Below, piece by piece: positions 59,626 to 64,000 of a stretch of DNA of 64,000 bases. The notes under the pieces were generated by a model. That model was given only the letters and a program-made list of their open reading frames with translations. It did not search any database and was not told the DNA's origin. The position numbers and the translations under genes are program-made. Numbering within the stretch: position 1 is the stretch's first letter; each line of letters opens with the position of its first letter. The stretch is from Treponema ruminis (GTDB taxonomy: Bacteria; Spirochaetota; Spirochaetia; Treponematales; Treponemataceae), in contig CP031518.1 in assembly GCA_017161305.1 (NCBI GenBank), forward strand, positions 2,831,583 through 2,895,582. Direction: 5' to 3'.

Positions 59626-60174
59626 ATGTCAGGTACACTCAGTAGCCGCTGGGCAGGATTCGAGCCTAGAGCAAAAGCATTATATGTATCGTCTTTTCCC
59701 AAAGTGGAACGGTTTCCCTATGGGTTGATTTGCGCAGTGGCCTACCTTCCGGGGTTCCATTTCCGGACTTGGTACATCGACGGGAAGTTCATCGGTTTGA
59801 CCTATACGCTGACTCGGCACAGCATGTCGGTGATCTACTACTTGGCGGTAGTGGAAGAGGAGCGGGGCAAAGGCTACGGGGCTTTGATTCTGAAAGAACT
59901 ATGCAAACTCCGTCCGCGTACCGCCCTGATTACGGAGAGCGACGACATCCAGGCAGCCAACCGGGTGCAGCGCCAGCGCAGGATAGCCTTCTATTTGCGC
60001 AATGGATTCGTACAGACCGGCTGGCAGTTGGCCGACTATAGCGGACTGTACGATATCATGGCCACCGTTTCCGGCTTGGACGTGAGGAAAGCCCGCCGCC
60101 TTATCGGCAGATTTACCCCTTGGGTCCAGAGCAGGCTTGTCAGATCGCCAGGGGTTCCTTCTCCAGGTGCTTGA
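59626..60174 (+). CDS. GNAT-family N-acetyltransferase
   Basis: 182 residues. TTGCAA (59590-59595), 17 bases and CATGAT (59613-59618) place the start point near 59625, so I choose the ATG at 59626, without a Shine-Dalgarno; ATGs at 59614 and 59617 overlap the -10 box. SVIYYLAVVEEERGKGYGAL is the acetyl-CoA-binding motif A (R-x-x-G-x-G), and RIAFYLRNGFVQTG is motif B. Acceptor unknown. Its end overlaps the convergent MATE gene by 35 bases. Confidence 0.85.
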   Translation: MSGTLSSRWAGFEPRAKALYVSSFPKVERFPYGLICAVAYLPGFHFRTWYIDGKFIGLTYTLTRHSMSVIYYLAVVEEERGKGYGALILKELCKLRPRTALITESDDIQAANRVQRQRRIAFYLRNGFVQTGWQLADYSGLYDIMATVSGLDVRKARRLIGRFTPWVQSRLVRSPGVPSPGA

Positions 60175-61489
60175 TCAGGACCAGCAGCGCAACCGTCGTG
60201 TAGATGCCCGCGGCCAACCACGCGGCCGGATCTCCCGCGACGGAAAGCAGGTAGCTGTGGGTGTGGGTCGCGATGGTCGCCATGACCCATCGCGCGGCCA
60301 GCTCGACGATGCCGCTGATGACGGTGAGCGTCGCATAGCCGCAACCCTCGAGACTGTTCCGGCAGATGAAAATCATCGAAAGCGGAATAAAGAACAGCAT
60401 GGAAAGGAAGATATAGGTTTCCGCCCATGGCATCAGGCTCTGGATATCTGTTCCTCGTGAGAAGAACAAGCCCATCATCGTTGGAAGCATGCACTTCAAC
60501 AACAGGGCCGCCAGCACGGAATAGACGACCATCATCCCCGTCGCGGTCCTGACACCTTTCTTGATCCGGGAAAGCGTGTGCTTCCCCCAGTTCTGCCCGC
60601 AGAAGTTCGCCATGGTGGTGCCGATAGCCGGCATCGGCTGGGTGACGATGCTCTGGATCTTGCTTGCCGCGGTGAAAGCGGCGACGGCCGTGGAGCCGAA
60701 CAGGTTGATCGCGCCCTGCATGATCATGGTTCCGATGGCGGTGATGCCGTATTGCATTGCCATCAGCAAGCCCATGGTCATCTGGAATCGGACATGCTCC
60801 CGCTTCGGCCGCCATTCCCCCCTGAGGGGGATGAGCATGCGGACCTTTTTCAACAGGAACGCCAGGCAAAGGAAGGCCGAGACGCCTTGGCTGATCACGG
60901 TCGCCCAGGCGGCTCCTGCCACCCCCATATGGAGCCCGATGATCATCCACAAATCCAGGATCGTGTTCAGCGTGGCGCTGATGATCAGGAAGACGAGCGG
61001 GGCGCGACTGTTGCCGACCGCCCGCAGAAATCCGGAGAACAGGTTGTAGAGGATGGTCGTGACGATGCCAAGGGCGATGATCAGGATGTAGATATAGGCC
61101 ATGTCGTAGATGTCGTCCGGGGTGTGCATCATCGTGAGCATCTTCCGCATGAAGACGGAGAATCCGACGGTAAGGCCTACCGTGCAGAGCAAGGAGAGCG
61201 CCAGCCCGCTTGCGACACTCCGCCTGACTCCCTCGTTGTCTCCAGCCCCGAAACGTTGGCTGGTCAGGACGGCGAAGCCGTTGGTCATCCCTTGGGCGAA
61301 GCCGGTGACCAGGAACATGATGGTGCCGGTGGAACCCACGGCGGCCAGGGCCTGCGGGCCAAGCGCATGGCCCACGATGGCTGTATCGGTCATGTTGTAG
61401 ACCTGCTGGAGCACGTTGCCGATTGCGATGGGGATGGTGAAGTCCAGGATGTGTCTGGCCACCGACCCCGTGGTCATGTCTTGCTGCAT
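60140..61489 (-). CDS. MATE-family efflux transporter
   Basis: 449 residues, 12 helices. FTIPIAIGNVLQQVYNMTDTAI, GMTNGFAVLTSQRFGAGDNE and NTILDLWMIIGLHMGVAGAA are typical MATE (DinF/NorM-like) segments. It is the fourth MATE gene in the window and is not especially close to the other three in sequence. It should export cationic compounds. No clear ribosome-binding site precedes the ATG at 61489; a second ATG lies four codons later. Confidence 0.92.
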   Translation of the reverse strand: MQQDMTTGSVARHILDFTIPIAIGNVLQQVYNMTDTAIVGHALGPQALAAVGSTGTIMFLVTGFAQGMTNGFAVLTSQRFGAGDNEGVRRSVASGLALSLLCTVGLTVGFSVFMRKMLTMMHTPDDIYDMAYIYILIIALGIVTTILYNLFSGFLRAVGNSRAPLVFLIISATLNTILDLWMIIGLHMGVAGAAWATVISQGVSAFLCLAFLLKKVRMLIPLRGEWRPKREHVRFQMTMGLLMAMQYGITAIGTMIMQGAINLFGSTAVAAFTAASKIQSIVTQPMPAIGTTMANFCGQNWGKHTLSRIKKGVRTATGMMVVYSVLAALLLKCMLPTMMGLFFSRGTDIQSLMPWAETYIFLSMLFFIPLSMIFICRNSLEGCGYATLTVISGIVELAARWVMATIATHTHSYLLSVAGDPAAWLAAGIYTTVALLVLIKHLEKEPLAI

Positions 61490-61588
61490 ATGTCTCTGGT
61501 ATTACCCGGTTATTCGCTTTCTGTCCAGAGAATCCATTCCCCATGAAAAACACATGAGAACGCATTCCCATCTTTGAGAAGGAATTGT

Positions 61589-62149
61589 ATGCTTCACAGC
61601 ATGAAGCGTCTTTCCGTCCTGATTGTGGCAACTGCCTGTTGTTCCGCGCCTTTGGCTGCCGGGACCTCTATCAGTTTCGGAAGTGGGGCTTCGGCCGCCT
61701 GGTACCAGGCCCATGTCGAGGATGATGGGGACCTTCCCTTCCGTTCGGCTGCGGAGGTTACCTTATCTCCGGCCCTTGGTCTCAAGTTTGGGAATAATGG
61801 CTTGTACGCATATATGCCTGTCTCGTATATCAGTCCATCCATGGAGTTCAATGACAAACAATTGAAGCCCTGCCTGGAACTGGGATTCGGCATGAGGGGG
61901 GAGTGGTTCTTCACCGATGTGTTTGGGGCGATGCTCTCTGCGTCGATCAACCAAGGTTGGTACATGAGTGCCGATGAGGGCAAATTCGCTTCGTTCACCC
62001 TAGGAACAGGTCCCCTTTTCCTCCGTCAGCTCGGTCCGTCCGACCGCTTGGTGTTCTCGGTGCCAGTGGGCCTTGACATCAGGGACGACGTATTCGCCCC
62101 AACCTTGGGCGTCGGGGTGGCCTACTATCATGACGTGAGGCTGAGATGA
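61589..62149 (+). CDS. Small outer-membrane beta-barrel protein
   Basis: 186 residues from the ATG at 61589, with AAGGA seven bases upstream. The signal peptide ends near APLAA. The mature part alternates short amphipathic strands with glycine turns (ALGLKFGNNGLYAYMPVSYI, LELGFGMRGEWFF, TLGVGVAYYHDVRLR), as in eight-strand barrels. No named family. Its stop overlaps the start of the caspase-like lipoprotein gene, so the two are coupled. Confidence 0.65.
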   Translation: MLHSMKRLSVLIVATACCSAPLAAGTSISFGSGASAAWYQAHVEDDGDLPFRSAAEVTLSPALGLKFGNNGLYAYMPVSYISPSMEFNDKQLKPCLELGFGMRGEWFFTDVFGAMLSASINQGWYMSADEGKFASFTLGTGPLFLRQLGPSDRLVFSVPVGLDIRDDVFAPTLGVGVAYYHDVRLR

Positions 62150-62676
62150 TGGGAAAGAGACTGATGCTGGCGTTGCTCTGCGTGGTGTCCCTGCTGTGTG
62201 CCGGATGCGAGCTCGTCACGGAGGAACCGAAGCGCGACGTCCATTTCATAGGTGTCGGCTTGTCCTATAAGCTGTCATCGGGTACTGCTGGATCCGGAGT
62301 CCTGATTCCCGTCGGCACGGAATCGGCCACAGGGAATGTGCTTCCAAGTTGTCTGCATGATGTTTCGAGTGTCTATACCCGGTTCTCGACGAGGGGATAT
62401 GATTCCTTTACCAGTTATAGTGGAGGCAGCTCGCTGGCCTATATCACCGATGCGAACGGAACCACCGATTCGTATTCCCTCTGTGTTTCCGCCCTGGATT
62501 CGGTAGCTTCCGTAGCAAAAGATTCCGACCTGACGATCTTCTACTATAGCGGTCATGGATACGGGTATGACGCCGTTTCGGAGTATTTCGCGAGTCGGAC
62601 CTTTGCGTATCGCGGAAACTTCTACGAGATGCATCCGGCCAGCAACACCTCGGTTCCGCTCGACCTGCTGGTCTGA
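62146..62676 (+). CDS. Caspase-like (clan CD) lipoprotein lacking the catalytic cysteine
   Basis: 176 residues. Lipobox LLCAGC near residue 20. VHFIGVGLSYKLSSGT, LPSCLHDVSSVYTRFSTRGY and SDLTIFYYSGHGYGYDA are the first strands and the catalytic histidine motif (Y-S-G-H-G) of caspase/peptidase C14 proteins. The normal next block, with D-S-C, is absent: the frame ends at VPLDLLV. The gene is therefore either truncated or an inactive pseudoprotease. It overlaps the barrel gene start by four bases. Confidence 0.7.
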   Translation: MMGKRLMLALLCVVSLLCAGCELVTEEPKRDVHFIGVGLSYKLSSGTAGSGVLIPVGTESATGNVLPSCLHDVSSVYTRFSTRGYDSFTSYSGGSSLAYITDANGTTDSYSLCVSALDSVASVAKDSDLTIFYYSGHGYGYDAVSEYFASRTFAYRGNFYEMHPASNTSVPLDLLV

Positions 62677-62729
62677 ATCCGGTTTCTGCCACGTTGACAG
62701 GGAGGGGCGGAAACTTTAGCTTCTGAGGT

Positions 62730-63365
62730 ATGGATTCCTATGTATTGATTGACGGAGGATTCCTCCGCAAGCGCTGCAGCGAGCTGCGCACCAAGCTCCG
62801 GGCCGAAGATATCCCTTATGTCGCCCAACAACTGATGAAGCGGGAAGGTGCCAAACAGGAACTGTTCCGGATCTATTACTACGACTGTCCTCCCTTTGCC
62901 CAGGAGGTGCAGCTGCCTGTCTCCGGCGAGATCCACCGGTTCAGCCAAGACTCGCTGTACGCCCAGCAGATGCTTTTTCTCAACCAGCTCAAAGACCTGG
63001 ACCATGTCTGGGTGAGGGAAGGAGTACTTTCCTTCCAGGGCTGGCAGCTCAGGCGCGACGTGTATGACCGGGATTTCTCCAATCCGGTTCCTCGTCTGGA
63101 CGATTCCTGTTTTCTTCCCCAGTTCGAGCAGAAGGAGATCGACACCCTGATTACCATGGATATCCTGCAGGCGGCCCAGGAGCGGACTGTCCGGAAGTTG
63201 TTCCTGATTGCCGGGGATACCGATTTCGCTCCAGCCTTGCGCTTTGCGCGCGAGCATGGCATCCAGGTCTATCTGTTCACTTTGGGCAACAAGGTGAAGC
63301 AGGCGCTCCGCGAGAACGCCGACGTCGTGGTCACCGAACCGCTCAGGACTGAAGCGGCAAGGTGA
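62730..63365 (+). CDS. NYN-domain (PIN-like) nuclease, LabA/DUF88 type
   Basis: 211 residues. SYVLIDGGFLRKR carries the first metal-binding aspartate, EIDTLITMDILQAAQ a central one and KLFLIAGDTDFAPALRFARE the G-D-x-D-F motif; IQVYLFTLGN follows. NYN proteins are metal-dependent RNases or RNA-processing factors. The extended middle region (about 70-130) is usual for the DUF88/LabA group. It starts 53 bases after the truncated caspase-like gene and overlaps the convergent histidine kinase gene by 23 bases. Confidence 0.87.
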   Translation: MDSYVLIDGGFLRKRCSELRTKLRAEDIPYVAQQLMKREGAKQELFRIYYYDCPPFAQEVQLPVSGEIHRFSQDSLYAQQMLFLNQLKDLDHVWVREGVLSFQGWQLRRDVYDRDFSNPVPRLDDSCFLPQFEQKEIDTLITMDILQAAQERTVRKLFLIAGDTDFAPALRFAREHGIQVYLFTLGNKVKQALRENADVVVTEPLRTEAAR

Positions 63366-64000
63366 CCGTGAAGGTCAGAAGCCCGTCGTCCCAAGCGGCC
63401 GCGATGGCGCCACCATGGGTTTCGGCGATGCTTTTGGCGATTGCCAGCCCCAGGCCGAAGTTCGAGCTGGAACTGCTTTCGGGGTTGGCCTGATAGAAGC
63501 GGTCGAACAGGTGGGCAAGATGCTCCTTGGGAATCTCTTCGCTGGGGTTGGCCACCGAAAGGATCGCATGTCCATGGCGTGAGCCCACCATGATGGTGAC
63601 GGTGCTTTGTTCGGGAGCGTGGCTTGCCGCGTTTTCCAACAGCGAGGAAATCAGCTTCTGCAGGTTGCGTTTGGAACCCTTCACCATCACGTGCGGCTCG
63701 ATGTTCCTTTCGAGCTTCTGGGTTTTCTCATCGAGCAGAGCCTCCATCAGCATTGCGATGTTGGATGCCATCTCCGAAAGGTCCAGGCTGACGAACGAAG
63801 CCCTCTGGTCCACCTCGTCGAGTTTCGCCAGGGTGAGCAGTTCCCCAATCAGGTTTCCCATCGTCTCCGCCTCGGTCTGGATTGCGTCCAGTTCCCTGCT
63901 TGGTCCCTGTTTTGCCTCGATGAGGTCGGCATTGGCCCGGATGGCGGCAAGAGGGGTTTTCAGCTCGTGGCTGCAGTCTGCGGTGAACTGCTGCTGGCGC
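63343..64000 (-). CDS. Sensor histidine kinase (N-terminus outside window)
   Basis: The frame is open to the window edge, so only the C-terminal 218 residues are seen. The H-box FTADCSHELKTPLAAIRAN carries the phosphorylated histidine. The HATPase domain has the N-box SSLLENAASHA and the G2 box NFGLGLAIAKSIAETHGGA. It should phosphorylate a response regulator, probably encoded just beyond the window. The sensor and membrane parts cannot be described. Confidence 0.92.
   Translation of the reverse strand, partial: RQQQFTADCSHELKTPLAAIRANADLIEAKQGPSRELDAIQTEAETMGNLIGELLTLAKLDEVDQRASFVSLDLSEMASNIAMLMEALLDEKTQKLERNIEPHVMVKGSKRNLQKLISSLLENAASHAPEQSTVTIMVGSRHGHAILSVANPSEEIPKEHLAHLFDRFYQANPESSSSSNFGLGLAIAKSIAETHGGAIAAAWDDGLLTFTVTLPLQS

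Noticed and set aside
1-64000. CRISPR arrays, rRNA genes, replication origin
   Set aside because: No regularly spaced identical repeats, rRNA signatures or DnaA-box clusters were seen on either strand.

Overview
The window is GC-rich, densely coded bacterial DNA from a diderm. Many genes encode exported lipoproteins, outer-membrane barrels ending in phenylalanine, RND pumps and LolA-like proteins. The mix (a DUF4954 protein, an AAA-ATPase_like/PD-(D/E)XK protein, a TIGR04076 protein, RpiB/LacAB-type isomerase, many MATE pumps, AEC and DUF819 transporters) is what I would expect of a fermentative spirochaete, most plausibly Sphaerochaetaceae. That assignment is inference from family content; no rRNA or other phylogenetic marker is present.

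Layout. 1-4,642: end of a FliB-like cysteine-cluster protein, a small unknown, and two coupled membrane diguanylate cyclases. 4,859-10,656: a YwaF-like membrane protein, aminotransferase and esterase pair, TtcA-like tRNA thiolase, DUF819 transporter, PAP2 phosphatase. 10,695-13,113: ArsR/SmtB repressor divergent from a Zn/Cd-type P-ATPase, with a palindromic operator between them. 13,302-21,685: DUF4954, HD hydrolase, GltD-like oxidoreductase plus TIGR04076, NUDIX, AEC permease, sugar-phosphate isomerase, AAA/nuclease protein. 22,049-27,744: ArsR regulator divergent from an RND pump, LolA-like protein and outer-membrane barrel. 27,840-31,869: three MATE genes, the middle one interrupted by an in-frame TAG. 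31,970-42,014: aspartate kinase, UgpC-type ABC ATPase, pfs-luxS operon, split chromate transporter with a LysR regulator, a Nif11-like small protein, FadL-type barrel, Y-family polymerase with a YolD-like partner. 42,643-49,163: tRNA-Lys, DUF975 protein, esterase lipoprotein, GntR-controlled GlpA/GlpB/DUF1667 operon, nitroreductase. 49,345-53,655: a second RND/LolA-like/barrel triad. 53,742-54,694: decayed Sel1 lipoprotein and an ISL3 transposase remnant. 55,007-59,528: a small integrated element ending at tRNA-Gly, with integrase, repressor, two ribbon-helix-helix proteins, HigBA-type toxin-antitoxin and a holin/spanin-like cassette. 59,626-64,000: GNAT, MATE, barrel, truncated caspase-like lipoprotein, NYN nuclease, start-truncated histidine kinase.

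The strongest candidate for an under-described system is the pair of paralogous three-gene envelope cassettes. Each couples an inner-membrane RND protein, a periplasmic LolA-like carrier and an outer-membrane barrel, which suggests a trans-envelope route for lipids or other hydrophobic cargo. In the first cassette the pump carries four 9-residue repeats with the core PSFGDD in its periplasmic domain, and the mature N-terminus of the partner barrel carries degenerate copies of the same motif.

Several genes have a good -35/-10 pair ending only 6-10 bases before the start codon and no Shine-Dalgarno sequence, suggesting leaderless transcripts.
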